Assembly (NCBI GenBank): GCA_031262005.1
Contig: JAISIO010000089.1
Location: forward strand, 1 to 14,584
Origin: Bacteroidales bacterium
GTDB lineage: Bacteria > Bacteroidota > Bacteroidia > Bacteroidales > UBA1715
Direction: 5' to 3'
Length of the DNA: 14,584 bases
Both the position numbers and the translations under genes were made by a program. The notes under the pieces are model-generated. The model was not told where the DNA came from and did not search any database. It saw nothing but the letters and a program-made list of their open reading frames with translations. Shown here in pieces: positions 1 through 9,884 of this stretch (its first letter is position 1; the number at the start of each line of letters is the position of its first letter).

Positions 1-18
1 TTTTTTTATAAGAACCTA

Positions 19-3000
19 TTACTTTTTGGGAGCTTTAGAGAGTTTTTCAAACTCCTCCTTAGAACCTACAAGTATTTTACTGTATTCGTTCAATCCGGTT
101 CCTGCCGGAATTTTATGACCTACAATCACGTTTTCTTTCAAGCCTTCGAGACCATCAACTTTACCGTTAATTGCAGCCTCGTTCAACACTTTCGTTGTTT
201 CTTGGAACGAAGCAGCCGAAATGAAGCTTTGTGTTTGCAGTGCCGCACGGGTAATACCTTGCAATATTTGCGAAGCGGTCGCCGGTTGAGCATCACGCAC
301 CTGAACTAATTTCAAGTCTTTACGTTTCAATTGTGAATTTTCATCACGCAATTTACGTGTTGTAACAATTTGTCCCGGAAGCAATTCGATAGAATCTCCT
401 GCATCTACTACTACACGTTTGTCGTAAATCCAATCGTTTTCTTCCATAAAATCCCAACGGTCTATTATTTGTTTTTCAAGGAATTTAGTATCTCCCGGAT
501 CTTGAATTTCAACCTTACGCATCATTTGACGTACAATTACCTCAAAGTGTTTATCGTTGATTTTCACACCTTGCAAACGATATACTTCCTGAACTTCATT
601 CACAATATATTCCTGAACTTTGGTTGGACCTTTAATTGCAAGAATGTCAGAAGGAGTAATTGCTCCGTCGGAAAGGCTCACGCCTGCTTTCACGTAGTCA
701 TTTTCTTGAACAAGAATTTGTTTTGAAAGCGGCACAAGATATTTTTTAATTTCTCCTGTTCGCGATTTAACCGAAATTTCACGATTACCACGTTTGATTT
801 TACCGAAAGAAACTTCACCGTCGATTTCCGAAACAATTGCCGGACTTGACGGATTACGAGCCTCGAATAATTCGGTTACACGTGGCAAACCACCAGTGAT
901 GTCCCCAGATTTTCCAACAGCGCGAGGAATTTTCACAAGCACTTGACCAGCTTTCACTTTGTCGCCATCGTTTACCGAAATATGCGCACCTACCGGCAAG
1001 TTGTAGTTATGAATAACATCACCCGTTTTATCCAAGATTCTAATAACAGGGTTTTTCGATTTATCTTTACTTTCTACAATTACTTTTTCCTCAAAACCTG
1101 TTTGTTCGTCCGATTCTACTTTATAAGTAATACCTTCGATAACGCTTTCAAACGAAATTTTACCTGCCGATTCGGAAATAATCGAAGCATTGTAAGGTTC
1201 CCATTCGCAAAGCAAATCGCCTTTTAGCACTTCGGCATTCGGTTTTACATACAATTTCGAACCGTAAGGAATATTTTGTGATGTAAGAGTAATTCCCGTG
1301 TTTTTATCTATCACTTTCAATTCACCCAAACGACCAATTACAATACTTACCGGTTTACCGTCTTCTTCGGTTTCTACGGTACGTAATTCATCAATTTCAA
1401 CAATACCATCGTATTTTGCAATAATGCTCGATTCGGCGGCAATGTTCGATGCCGTACCACCCACGTGGAATGTACGAAGTGTAAGCTGTGTTCCCGGTTC
1501 ACCAATTGACTGTGCAGCAATAACTCCCACAGCCTCACCTTTTTGCACCATACGTGCTGTTGCAAGGTTACGACCGTAACATTTTGCACAAATACCTTTA
1601 CGCGATTCGCAAATAAGTGCCGAACGAATTTCAACTTGTTCTATCGGCGAATTTTCTATTTGTTGTGCTATAAGCTCAGTAATTTCACCTCCCGACTCAA
1701 CAATTAATTCACCTGTTTGCGGATGATAAACATCGTGAACACTTGTGCGTCCCAAAATTCTATCGCCCAAACTTTCTACAATTTCATCGTTATTTTTAAT
1801 GGCAGTAGCTGTCAAACTGCGAAGTGTACCGCAGTCTTCTTGTGTAATCACCACGTCTTGCGACACATCAACCAAACGACGAGTCAAGTAACCCGCATCG
1901 GCAGTTTTCAACGCCGTATCCGCCAAACCTTTACGAGCACCGTGCGTAGAAATAAAGTATTCCAACACCGATAGACCTTCTTTAAAGTTGGCAAGGATTG
2001 GATTTTCAATAATTTCCTGACTTACCGCACCCGATTTTTGAGGTTTTGCCATCAAACCACGCATACCCGAAAGCTGGCGAATTTGTTCCTTAGAACCACG
2101 AGCACCGGAATCCAACATCATGTATACCGAGTTGAAACCTTGACGGTCGGAACTCAATTGTTTCATCACAATATTGGTAAGATTCGCATTCGTATGTGTC
2201 CAAATATCAATGATTTGATTGTATCGTTCGTTATTGGTAATGAAACCCATATTGTAATTTGAAAGCACCTCTTCTACTTGACGATAGCCTTCGTTTACCA
2301 TGTCCTCTTTTTCTTTCGGCACAATTACGTCCGACAAATTGAACGAAAGTCCTCCTTTGAACGCCATGCTGTATCCGAGATTTTTCATATCATCAAGGAA
2401 TTTTGCAGCTTTAGCAGCACCGGCAGTTTTCAAAATATTGCTGATAATATCACGCAACGATTTTTTTGTCAAAAGTTCATTGATATATCCTGCTTCTTCG
2501 GGCACTACTTCATTAAAAATGATTCGTCCAAGAGTAGTTTCAATAAGTGATTTTTCACCGGCACTATTGGTATATCTCACTTTCACAATTGCGTGAAGAT
2601 CAGCACGTCCTTCATTATATGCAATAATTGCTTCTTCGGCAGAATAGAAAATAGAACCTTCGCCTTTTGCTCCCGCACGTTCTTTGGTTATGTAATACAA
2701 ACCAAGCACCATGTCTTGCGATGGCACCATAATAGGCGCACCATTGGCAGGGTTCAAAATGTTGTGTGAAGAAAGCATCAACAATTGTGCTTCCAAAATA
2801 GCTGCATTTCCAAGAGGTAAGTGCACCGCCATTTGGTCACCGTCGAAGTCGGCATTGAACGCCGTACACACAAGCGGGTGAAGTTGAATTGCTTTACCTT
2901 CAATCATTTTAGGTTGGAAGGCTTGAATACCCAAGCGGTGAAGAGTTGGGGCACGGTTAAGCAACACCGGATGTCCTTTCATCACGTTTTCCAATATATC

Positions 3001-4263
3001 CCATACAATCGGATCTTTTCTATCAACTATTTTTTTCGCTGATTTCACGGTTTTTACAATTCCGCGCTCAATCAATTTACGAATAACGTATGGTTTGTAC
3101 AATTCCGCCGCCATATCTTTCGGCAAACCACACTCGTGTAATTGCAGATTTGGTCCTACAACAATTACCGAACGAGCCGAATAGTCAACACGTTTACCGA
3201 GCAAGTTTTGACGGAAACGTCCCTGTTTACCTTTCAAGCTATCGCTCAATGATTTAAGTGCTCTATTAGCATCGGTTTTTACCGCATTTGCTTTGCGTGA
3301 ATTATCGAACAATGAATCAACCGCTTCCTGCAACATACGTTTTTCGTTACGTAAAATTACTTCGGGAGCTTTTATTTCTATCAATCGTTTCAAACGATTG
3401 TTGCGAATAATTACACGTCGATACAAATCGTTCAAATCCGAGGTAGCAAAGCGACCGCCATCAAGCGGCACCAACGGACGTAATTCTGGCGGAATAACCG
3501 GAATACATTTCAAAATCATCCATTCAGGTTTGTTTTTCTCTTTTGAATCACGGAATGCTTCTATTACTTGCAGACGTTTCAACGCTTCATTTTTGCGTTG
3601 TTGCGACGATTCTTTACTTGCACTGTCGCGCAATTCATACGAAAGTTTATCTAAATCTATTCGTTTCAAAAGAGCTTCAAGAGCTTCTGCTCCCATTTTC
3701 GCAATAAATTTATTAGGATCTTCATCGTCTAACAATTCATTTTCACGAGGCAGCGTTTCTACAATGTCCAAGTATTCTTCTTCCGATAAAAAATCGCCTT
3801 CATTAATACCATCATCAGCTTTTATACCAGGCTGAACTACAATGTAGCGTTCGTAATAAATAATGGTATCAAGTTTTTTTGTAGGCAATCCTAACAAATA
3901 ACCGATTTTATTCGGTAACGAGCGGAAATACCAAATGTGAGCAACCGGAACCGTTAAATTAATATGACCGCTCCGTTCGCGGCGTACTTTTTTCTCGGTT
4001 ACTTCTACTCCACATCTATCGCAAATAATACCTTTGTAGCGAATACGTTTGTATTTACCACAATGACATTCATAATCTTTTGTCGGACCGAAAATTCGTT
4101 CACAGAACAAACCGTCACGTTCGGGTTTGTAGGTTCTGTAATTGATTGTTTCGGGTTTTAAAACTTCACCACTTGAACGCGCCGAAATATCTTCCGGCGA
4201 AGCAAGGCTTATAGTGATTTTTGAAAAGTTTGTTTTTATTTTTGTTTCTTTTCGGAAAGCCAT
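19..4263 (-). CDS. rpoC: DNA-directed RNA polymerase subunit beta' (RpoC)
   Basis: This is the largest catalytic subunit of RNA polymerase and a full-length protein of 1414 aa. The N-terminal zinc ribbon is visible as C66, C68, C81 and C84. The active-site motif NADFDGD at residues 470-476 supplies the three Mg-binding aspartates D472, D474 and D476. The bridge helix lies near 769-800 (STHGARKGLADTALKTADAG). The second zinc site is C811, C885, C892 and C895. The trigger loop near 909-936 is interrupted by an insertion of about 175 residues (roughly 943-1118). This matches the place and style of the SI3 insertion of the E. coli subunit, and the chain resumes at DITGGLPRVTELFEAR. The gene starts at ATG 34 nt after the rpoB stop, with an A/T-rich leader and no Shine-Dalgarno sequence. 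It is the last visible gene of the run. Only 18 nt follow its TAA stop, so the terminator lies outside the window. Confidence 0.99.
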   Translation of the reverse strand: MAFRKETKIKTNFSKITISLASPEDISARSSGEVLKPETINYRTYKPERDGLFCERIFGPTKDYECHCGKYKRIRYKGIICDRCGVEVTEKKVRRERSGHINLTVPVAHIWYFRSLPNKIGYLLGLPTKKLDTIIYYERYIVVQPGIKADDGINEGDFLSEEEYLDIVETLPRENELLDDEDPNKFIAKMGAEALEALLKRIDLDKLSYELRDSASKESSQQRKNEALKRLQVIEAFRDSKEKNKPEWMILKCIPVIPPELRPLVPLDGGRFATSDLNDLYRRVIIRNNRLKRLIEIKAPEVILRNEKRMLQEAVDSLFDNSRKANAVKTDANRALKSLSDSLKGKQGRFRQNLLGKRVDYSARSVIVVGPNLQLHECGLPKDMAAELYKPYVIRKLIERGIVKTVKSAKKIVDRKDPIVWDILENVMKGHPVLLNRAPTLHRLGIQAFQPKMIEGKAIQLHPLVCTAFNADFDGDQMAVHLPLGNAAILEAQLLMLSSHNILNPANGAPIMVPSQDMVLGLYYITKERAGAKGEGSIFYSAEEAIIAYNEGRADLHAIVKVRYTNSAGEKSLIETTLGRIIFNEVVPEEAGYINELLTKKSLRDIISNILKTAGAAKAAKFLDDMKNLGYSMAFKGGLSFNLSDVIVPKEKEDMVNEGYRQVEEVLSNYNMGFITNNERYNQIIDIWTHTNANLTNIVMKQLSSDRQGFNSVYMMLDSGARGSKEQIRQLSGMRGLMAKPQKSGAVSQEIIENPILANFKEGLSVLEYFISTHGARKGLADTALKTADAGYLTRRLVDVSQDVVITQEDCGTLRSLTATAIKNNDEIVESLGDRILGRTSVHDVYHPQTGELIVESGGEITELIAQQIENSPIEQVEIRSALICESRKGICAKCYGRNLATARMVQKGEAVGVIAAQSIGEPGTQLTLRTFHVGGTASNIAAESSIIAKYDGIVEIDELRTVETEEDGKPVSIVIGRLGELKVIDKNTGITLTSQNIPYGSKLYVKPNAEVLKGDLLCEWEPYNASIISESAGKISFESVIEGITYKVESDEQTGFEEKVIVESKDKSKNPVIRILDKTGDVIHNYNLPVGAHISVNDGDKVKAGQVLVKIPRAVGKSGDITGGLPRVTELFEARNPSSPAIVSEIDGEVSFGKIKRGNREISVKSRTGEIKKYLVPLSKQILVQENDYVKAGVSLSDGAITPSDILAIKGPTKVQEYIVNEVQEVYRLQGVKINDKHFEVIVRQMMRKVEIQDPGDTKFLEKQIIDRWDFMEENDWIYDKRVVVDAGDSIELLPGQIVTTRKLRDENSQLKRKDLKLVQVRDAQPATASQILQGITRAALQTQSFISAASFQETTKVLNEAAINGKVDGLEGLKENVIVGHKIPAGTGLNEYSKILVGSKEEFEKLSKAPKK

Positions 4264-4297
4264 AATGTGTGAATTTTATTATATTACAATTTAATTT

Positions 4298-7200
4298 TTA
4301 CTCGAAATCTATATTTAAGCACAAGCCGCGCAATTCATGCAACAACACATTGAATGATTCAGGCAATCCCGGCACCGGTAGTGGCTCGCCTTTCACAATA
4401 GCTTCGTAAGCTTTGGCACGACCATACACGTCGTCGGATTTCAATGTTAATATTTCTTGCAAAATATTCGATGCACCAAATGCTTCAATAGCCCATACCT
4501 CCATTTCTCCAAAACGCTGACCACCAAATTGTGCTTTACCACCAAGTGGTTGTTGTGTAATCAACGAATACGGACCTATAGAACGAGCATGCATTTTGTC
4601 GTCAATCAAGTGACCGAGTTTCAACATATAAATGATACCTACGGTTGCCGGTTGGTCGAATTGCTCTCCCGTTCCACCATCGCATAAATACGTTTTACCA
4701 AAATCAGGCACTCCTGCTTTTCGAGTATATTCGGTAATTTGGTCTAACGATGCACCATCGAAAATTGGCGTTGCAAAATTCACACCCAATTCACGTCCTG
4801 CCCAACCTAATACAGTTTCATAAATCTGTCCAAGGTTCATACGTGAAGGTACACCAAGCGGATTCAATACAATGTCCACAGTAGTACCGTCGGCAAGGAA
4901 CGGCATATCTTCATCGCGTACTACGCGCGACACAATACCTTTGTTACCGTGGCGTCCTGCCATTTTATCACCCACTTTGAGTTTACGTTTTTGAGCAATA
5001 TACACTTTGGCAAGTTGCATAATTCCCGACGGAAGTTCATCGCCCACTGTTATGCTAAATACTTTGCGTTTGTATTCGCCTTCCAATTCTTTGTGTTTTT
5101 TACAATAATTGGTAAGTAATTTTGCAATCACAGCATTTTTCGCAGTATCGGTAGTCCATTTATCGGTAACCATATAGGTGTAATCCTCTATTTCATTGAG
5201 GGCTTTTTGTGTGAACTTAGCACCTTTTGCTATACGTACATTACCATCATAGTCTTTCACACTTTGCGAAGTTTTACCATTTACAAGAACAACTAATTTT
5301 TCAATTAATACTTCTCGTAATTTACGGGCACTTTCATTAAATTCCGCTTCGTATTTCGCCAAAATCGGTTTTTCATTGGCACGAGCTTTACGGTCTTTGA
5401 TAGTTCTATTAAACAATTTTTTATCAATTACCGTTCCGTAGAGCGATGGACGAGCTTTCAACGAAGCATCTTTCACATCACCTGCTTTATCGCCGAAAAT
5501 TGCACGTAACAGTTTTTCTTCTGGTGAAGGATCTGATTCTCCTTTTGGTGTAATTTTACCGATAAGAATATCTCCCGGTTTAATATTTGCACCTATACGA
5601 ATCAAGCCGTTCTCGTCCAAATATTTAATTGCATCTTCACTCACATTCGGAATATCCGATGTAAATTCTTCAAGCCCACGTTTTGTATCGCGAACTTCAA
5701 GAATATGCTCGTCAATGTGAATAGAAGTCAGCATATCTTCACGTACAATACGTTCCGAAATCACAATCGCATCTTCAAAGTTGTAACCTTTCCAAGGCAT
5801 AAACGCAACTTTCAAGTTTTTACCGATTGCAAGTTCTCCGTTTTGTGTTGAATATCCTTCCGTCAAACATTGCCCTTCGGAAACTCGTTCACCAATAGCA
5901 ACAATCGGACGCAAGTTAATACACGTATTTTGATTCGTTTTACGGAATTTAATAATATCATACGACACCAAGTTATCGTCAAAACTAACAAAAGCATCAT
6001 CTTCGGTTTGGTCGTAGCGCACGCGAATTTCAGTTGCATCAACATATTCTACAACACCGGCACCTTCTGCCATTACTTGTACACGTGAATCGTGAATCAC
6101 TTGGCGTTCAATACCTGTTCCCACAATTGGAGCTTCGGCACGTAACAACGGAACCGACTGACGCATCATGTTTGAACCCATCAAGGCACGGTTAGCATCG
6201 TCATGTTCCAAGAAAGGAATGAGCGATGCTGCAATTGAGGTTATTTGGTTAGGAGCTACATCCATCATATCAACCTCTTCGGGACCAACTACAGGATAAT
6301 CGGCTTCAACACGCGATTTTATTCTATTTGTTGCAAATTCGCCATTTTCCTTCAATTCGGCATTTGCTTGCGCAATCGTTAAATTTTCTTCCTCTTCGGC
6401 ACTCAAATACATCACACCTTCGGGAGATAAATCAACCACACCGTTGTTCACTTTGCGGTACGGCGTTTCAATAAATCCTAATTCATTGATTTTTGCATAC
6501 ACACAAAGCGATGAAATAAGACCAATATTCGGACCTTCCGGTGTTTCAATCGGACACAAACGTCCGTAATGTGTATAGTGAACGTCGCGCACCTCAAAAC
6601 CTGCACGCTCTCGAGAAAGACCACCAGGACCCAGAGCTGACAAACGACGTTTGTGCGTCATTTCGCCCAATGGGTTGGTTTGATCCATAAATTGCGACAA
6701 TTGATTTGTTCCAAAGAATGAGTTAATTACCGACGAAAGTGTTTTTGAATTAATCAAATCAATTGGAGTAAACACCTCATTATCACGTATATTCATGCGT
6801 TCACGAATAGTACGCGACATACGAGCCAATCCCACACCAAACTGGTTGTGTAATTGTTCACCCACAGTACGCACACGTCTGTTGCTAAGGTGGTCTATAT
6901 CGTCCACATCAGCTTTGGAGTTGATTAATTGGATCAAATATTTTACGATATAGATAATATCTCGTTTGGTAAGCACACGAGTATCATCTTTTTCTTCTTC
7001 TTCGGCATACAATTTAGTGTTAATGCGGTAACGACCCACTTCACCCAAATCATAACGTTTGTCTGAAAAAAACAATTTATCAATCACATCGCGAGCCGTC
7101 ATTTCATCTGGTGGTTCAGCGTTGCGCAATTGACGATAAATGTGATACACCGCTTCTTTTTCCGAATTACAAGGGTCTTTTTGAAGCGTGTTATATATAA

Positions 7201-8110
7201 TATCATAATCCGACGTGTTTTGGTCTTCTTTATGAATTAATATTGATTTTTGACCTGAATCAACAATCATGTCAATATGGTCGTTTTCAATAATAACTTC
7301 ACGTTCGATTATAATTTCATTTCTTTCAATCGAAACAATTTCTCCAGTATCTTCGTCTACGAAGTCTTCAATCCACGATTTTAGAACACGAGCTGCAAGT
7401 TTTCTACCTACCACTTTTTTCAAAGCAGCTTTTGAAACTTTCACATCTTCTGCAAGGTCAAAAATTTCGAGAATATCTTTATCGGTTTCGCAACCAATAG
7501 CACGGAATAAAGTTGTTACCGGTAATTTTTTCTTACGGTCTATGTATGCATACATCACATTATTTATATCCGTAGTAAATTCAATCCAAGAACCCTTGAA
7601 CGGAATAATACGAGCAGAATATAATTTTGTGCCGTTAGCGTGCATACTTTGTCCAAAGAAAACACCAGGAGAACGATGCAATTGCGATACAATTACACGT
7701 TCGGCTCCATTTATAACAAAAGTTCCTCGAGGGGTCATAAATGGAATTGTTCCAAGATACACATCTTGCACTACAGTATCGAAATCCTCGTGCTCAGGGT
7801 CGGAACAAGATAATTTTAACTTGGCTTTTAAAGGCACGCTGAATGTTAAGCCTCTATTTAAACATTCATCAATCGTGTAACGAGGCGGGTCTAATTGATA
7901 GTCAAGGAACTCCAATTTGAAGTTATTGCGAGTATCGGTAATCGGAAAATTTTCGTTGAAAACCGAACTTAACCCTTCTGTTTTTCGTTCTTCAGGAGTT
8001 GAATTTATCTTGAAGAACTCATTAAAAGATTTCAACTGAATTTCTAAGAAATCAGGATAATCTAATTTATTTTTTATGGTAGCGAAGCTTATTCTTTCTT
8101 TGATTTCCAT
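4298..8110 (-). CDS. rpoB: DNA-directed RNA polymerase subunit beta (RpoB)
   Basis: This is the second catalytic subunit of RNA polymerase, 1270 aa and intact. The rifampicin-pocket region spans about 466-530 and includes QLSQFMDQTNPLGEMTHKRR and SALGPGGLSRERAGFEVRDV. Residues equivalent to E. coli Q513, D516, H526 and S531 are Q473, D476, H486 and S491, all of the sensitive type. The motifs NFEDA (777-781) and GDKMAGRHGNKG (1047-1058) flank the active site, and the C-terminal clamp ends in LRGLCLNIDFE. A charged, helix-rich stretch from about 905 to 1015 sits where E. coli carries the SI2 insertion. The start is ATG at 8110, without a Shine-Dalgarno sequence. The 97-nt gap to rplL holds a strong hairpin (8156-8185) that may tune polymerase synthesis relative to ribosomal protein synthesis, as the rplL-rpoB attenuator does in E. 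coli. The 34-nt spacing to rpoC indicates co-transcription. Confidence 0.99.
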   Translation of the reverse strand: MEIKERISFATIKNKLDYPDFLEIQLKSFNEFFKINSTPEERKTEGLSSVFNENFPITDTRNNFKLEFLDYQLDPPRYTIDECLNRGLTFSVPLKAKLKLSCSDPEHEDFDTVVQDVYLGTIPFMTPRGTFVINGAERVIVSQLHRSPGVFFGQSMHANGTKLYSARIIPFKGSWIEFTTDINNVMYAYIDRKKKLPVTTLFRAIGCETDKDILEIFDLAEDVKVSKAALKKVVGRKLAARVLKSWIEDFVDEDTGEIVSIERNEIIIEREVIIENDHIDMIVDSGQKSILIHKEDQNTSDYDIIYNTLQKDPCNSEKEAVYHIYRQLRNAEPPDEMTARDVIDKLFFSDKRYDLGEVGRYRINTKLYAEEEEKDDTRVLTKRDIIYIVKYLIQLINSKADVDDIDHLSNRRVRTVGEQLHNQFGVGLARMSRTIRERMNIRDNEVFTPIDLINSKTLSSVINSFFGTNQLSQFMDQTNPLGEMTHKRRLSALGPGGLSRERAGFEVRDVHYTHYGRLCPIETPEGPNIGLISSLCVYAKINELGFIETPYRKVNNGVVDLSPEGVMYLSAEEEENLTIAQANAELKENGEFATNRIKSRVEADYPVVGPEEVDMMDVAPNQITSIAASLIPFLEHDDANRALMGSNMMRQSVPLLRAEAPIVGTGIERQVIHDSRVQVMAEGAGVVEYVDATEIRVRYDQTEDDAFVSFDDNLVSYDIIKFRKTNQNTCINLRPIVAIGERVSEGQCLTEGYSTQNGELAIGKNLKVAFMPWKGYNFEDAIVISERIVREDMLTSIHIDEHILEVRDTKRGLEEFTSDIPNVSEDAIKYLDENGLIRIGANIKPGDILIGKITPKGESDPSPEEKLLRAIFGDKAGDVKDASLKARPSLYGTVIDKKLFNRTIKDRKARANEKPILAKYEAEFNESARKLREVLIEKLVVLVNGKTSQSVKDYDGNVRIAKGAKFTQKALNEIEDYTYMVTDKWTTDTAKNAVIAKLLTNYCKKHKELEGEYKRKVFSITVGDELPSGIMQLAKVYIAQKRKLKVGDKMAGRHGNKGIVSRVVRDEDMPFLADGTTVDIVLNPLGVPSRMNLGQIYETVLGWAGRELGVNFATPIFDGASLDQITEYTRKAGVPDFGKTYLCDGGTGEQFDQPATVGIIYMLKLGHLIDDKMHARSIGPYSLITQQPLGGKAQFGGQRFGEMEVWAIEAFGASNILQEILTLKSDDVYGRAKAYEAIVKGEPLPVPGLPESFNVLLHELRGLCLNIDFE

Positions 8111-8155
8111 TGTACAAAGAGTATAAAATTGAAGTTAATTTTTGGAAAATACGAA

Positions 8156-8185
8156 AAGGTTTAAGCCACGAATGGCTTAAACCTT
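8156..8185 (-). terminator. Hairpin between rplL and rpoB, possible attenuator
   Basis: Read on the minus strand this is a perfect 13-bp inverted repeat, AAGGTTTAAGCCA and TGGCTTAAACCTT, closed by the tetraloop TTCG (UUCG in RNA, an unusually stable loop). It starts 22 nt after the rplL stop and ends 45 nt before the rpoB start. The bases after it are TTCGTATTTTCC, a T-rich but broken tract. It looks like a leaky terminator or a processing hairpin rather than a full terminator, because rpoB has no visible promoter of its own in this gap. A partial terminator at this spot is known in E. coli; a similar role here is inference. Confidence 0.7.
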
Positions 8186-8207
8186 AGGTGAGATATAAGA
8201 ATATTTC

Positions 8208-8585
8208 TTACTTAAGTTCAACTTCTGCTCCAGCCTCTTCTAATTGTTTTTTAATGCTTTCTGCTTCTTCTTTTGAAACTTTTTCTTTCACTGCTTTTGG
8301 AGCTCCGTCAACGATTTCTTTCGCTTCTTTCAATCCAAGACCAGTTAAGTCTTTTACCACTTTCACAACTTGCAATTTCGCTGCACCTGCTGATTTCATG
8401 ATAACATCAAATTCAGTTTGTTCTGCTGCTGCTGCTGCGCCGCCTGCTGCTGGAGCTGCTGCTACTGCTACTGCTGCTGCTGCTGGTTCAATACCATATT
8501 CTTCTTTTAAAATGTCGGCTAATTCTTTTACGTCTTTTACGCTAAGATTTACCAATTCTTCTGCTAATTTTTTCAAATCTGCCAT
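8208..8585 (-). CDS. rplL: 50S ribosomal protein bL12 (L7/L12)
   Basis: This is the flexible stalk protein of the large subunit. It is present in several copies, binds L10, and recruits and stimulates translation GTPases such as EF-Tu and EF-G. The length of 125 aa is usual. The N-terminal dimerisation domain is about residues 1-33. The alanine-rich hinge is about 34-54. The globular factor-binding C-terminal domain runs from about 57 to 125 and contains the typical LGLKEAKEIVDGAPKAVKE segment. The hinge is encoded by a run of alanine codons dominated by GCA, which gives a near triplet repeat at 8423-8486. The ATG lies 42 nt after the rplJ stop, with no Shine-Dalgarno sequence. It is followed by the rplL-rpoB hairpin. 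Confidence 0.99.
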   Translation of the reverse strand: MADLKKLAEELVNLSVKDVKELADILKEEYGIEPAAAAVAVAAAPAAGGAAAAAEQTEFDVIMKSAGAAKLQVVKVVKDLTGLGLKEAKEIVDGAPKAVKEKVSKEEAESIKKQLEEAGAEVELK

Positions 8586-8627
8586 GTTCTAAATGATTTA
8601 ATTTACTGTTCGTTATTATTACTTAAT

Positions 8628-9152
8628 TTATTCCTTTTCTGAGAGAGTTTTAACCACACCTGCAATTGTATTTTTTCCTGATTCCAAAGCCCCAAGTAAT
8701 TGTTGCATTGGAGATTGAAGTAACAATACAATGTCGCCGATAAGTTCTTCTTTCGATTTGATTGATACAAGTGAATCTAATTGATCGTCGCCAATGTAGA
8801 TTGACTGTTCGGCAAAAGCTCCTTTCAATACAGGTTTGTCTTTCCCTGCCGTTCTAAATTCTTTGATTAATTTAGCCGGTACATTTGCTGTTTTACAAAA
8901 CAAAATTGATGTAGAACCTTTTAAAACACCATATAATTCCTCGAATTCACTTGCATTTACTTGTTCCAATGCTTTACGGAACAACGTATTTTTTACCACA
9001 AGCATTTCGATTTCGTTCTCAAAACATTTTCTACGTAAAGCGGTAGTATCCTCAGCATTCAATGCTTCTACATCGGTTACATAAAAATGTCCGTTTTCGT
9101 TGATTTTCTGTACGATATTCTCAACAATATCTCTTTTTTCTGCTATATCCAT
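8628..9152 (-). CDS. rplJ: 50S ribosomal protein uL10
   Basis: This protein anchors the L12 dimers to the large subunit through its C-terminal helix and binds 23S rRNA next to L11. The length of 174 aa fits the family. The N-terminal segment from MDIAEKRDIV through the region with VKNTLFRKAL (near residues 53-62) is typical of uL10. The C-terminal region with LLQSPMQQLLGAL followed by a charged tail is the expected start of the L12-binding part. The gene lies 21 nt after rplA and 42 nt before rplL. The short gap leaves no room for the long autoregulatory leader that precedes rplJ in E. coli, so any L10-L12 autocontrol would have to work differently here. Confidence 0.98.
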   Translation of the reverse strand: MDIAEKRDIVENIVQKINENGHFYVTDVEALNAEDTTALRRKCFENEIEMLVVKNTLFRKALEQVNASEFEELYGVLKGSTSILFCKTANVPAKLIKEFRTAGKDKPVLKGAFAEQSIYIGDDQLDSLVSIKSKEELIGDIVLLLQSPMQQLLGALESGKNTIAGVVKTLSEKE

Positions 9153-9173
9153 AATTATAAATCCGTTCTAAAA

Positions 9174-9863
9174 TTATACAAATGTTTTCGTATCTAATGG
9201 AATACCCGGACTCATCGTAGAAGATAAGTAGATACTTTTGATATATGTTCCCTTAGCCGATGTTGGTTTCAATTTGTTAATCACATTAACAAATTCTTGC
9301 GCATTTTCAACTAATTTATCAGGTGAGAACGATACTTTACCTATCGAAGTGTGTACGATACCGTATTTATCAACTTTGAAGTCGATTTTACCAGATTTCA
9401 CTTCTTTAACAGCGGTACCGATTTCCATTGTTACCGTTCCGCTTTTAGGGTTTGGCATTAAGCCACGCGGTCCAAGTACTCTACCAAGAGCACCTATTTT
9501 CGCCATTACGGTAGGCATAGTGATTATAACATCTATATCTGTCCAACCACCTTTAATTTTATCGATGTACTCGTCTAATCCCACATAATCAGCTCCCGCT
9601 TCTTTTGCTTCATTTTCTTTGTCGGGCGTGCACAATACTAACACACGCACATCTTTTCCGGTTCCATGAGGAAGGGTTACTACACCACGCACCATTTGAT
9701 TGGCTTTACGTGGGTCTACTCCCAAACGTACATCTATATCTACCGATGCATCAAATTTTGTTGTTGTAATTTCAGCAACTAATTTGGCAGCCTCTTGTAT
9801 TGAATACGCTTTGTTTGCCTCTATTTTACCGAGAACATTTTTTCTGTTTTTTGTAAGCTTCAT
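9174..9863 (-). CDS. rplA: 50S ribosomal protein uL1
   Basis: This protein forms the L1 stalk, which moves deacylated tRNA out of the E site. The length of 229 aa is standard. The family signature GRVLGPRGLMPNPKSGTV is at residues 127-144, and the second half ends in KGTYIKSIYLSSTMSPGIPL, also typical. The start is ATG at 9863. An AAGGA sequence lies only 3 nt before the ATG, too close for a standard Shine-Dalgarno sequence. The gene sits 21 nt after rplK in the usual L11-L1 pairing. In E. coli, L1 represses its own operon through a leader before rplK; the 18-nt nusG-rplK gap here has no space for such a leader. Confidence 0.99.
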   Translation of the reverse strand: MKLTKNRKNVLGKIEANKAYSIQEAAKLVAEITTTKFDASVDIDVRLGVDPRKANQMVRGVVTLPHGTGKDVRVLVLCTPDKENEAKEAGADYVGLDEYIDKIKGGWTDIDVIITMPTVMAKIGALGRVLGPRGLMPNPKSGTVTMEIGTAVKEVKSGKIDFKVDKYGIVHTSIGKVSFSPDKLVENAQEFVNVINKLKPTSAKGTYIKSIYLSSTMSPGIPLDTKTFV

Positions 9864-9884
9864 TTTTCCTTATACAATTTACTG

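Noticed and set aside
1..18. Terminator of the rpoC transcript
   Set aside because: Only 18 nt are available and no stem-loop is contained in them; it must lie outside the window.
3293..3835. 180-codon open frame on the + strand inside rpoC
   Set aside because: It is antisense to a conserved part of rpoC, has low-complexity serine/arginine-rich content and matches no family; it is a shadow of the real gene.
7269..7880. 203-codon open frame on the + strand inside rpoB
   Set aside because: It is antisense to rpoB, rich in Ser and Ile, without recognisable domains; it arises from the codon pattern of rpoB.
8111..8128. Possible promoter just before rpoB (TACTCTTTG on the minus strand)
   Set aside because: It has three rather than two bases between TA and TTTG and lies right next to the ATG, leaving no leader; no -33 element was identified.
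8188..8592. 134-codon + strand frame opposite rplL, rich in Ala
   Set aside because: Its Ala runs come from the complement of the L12 hinge repeat; rplL on the minus strand is certain.
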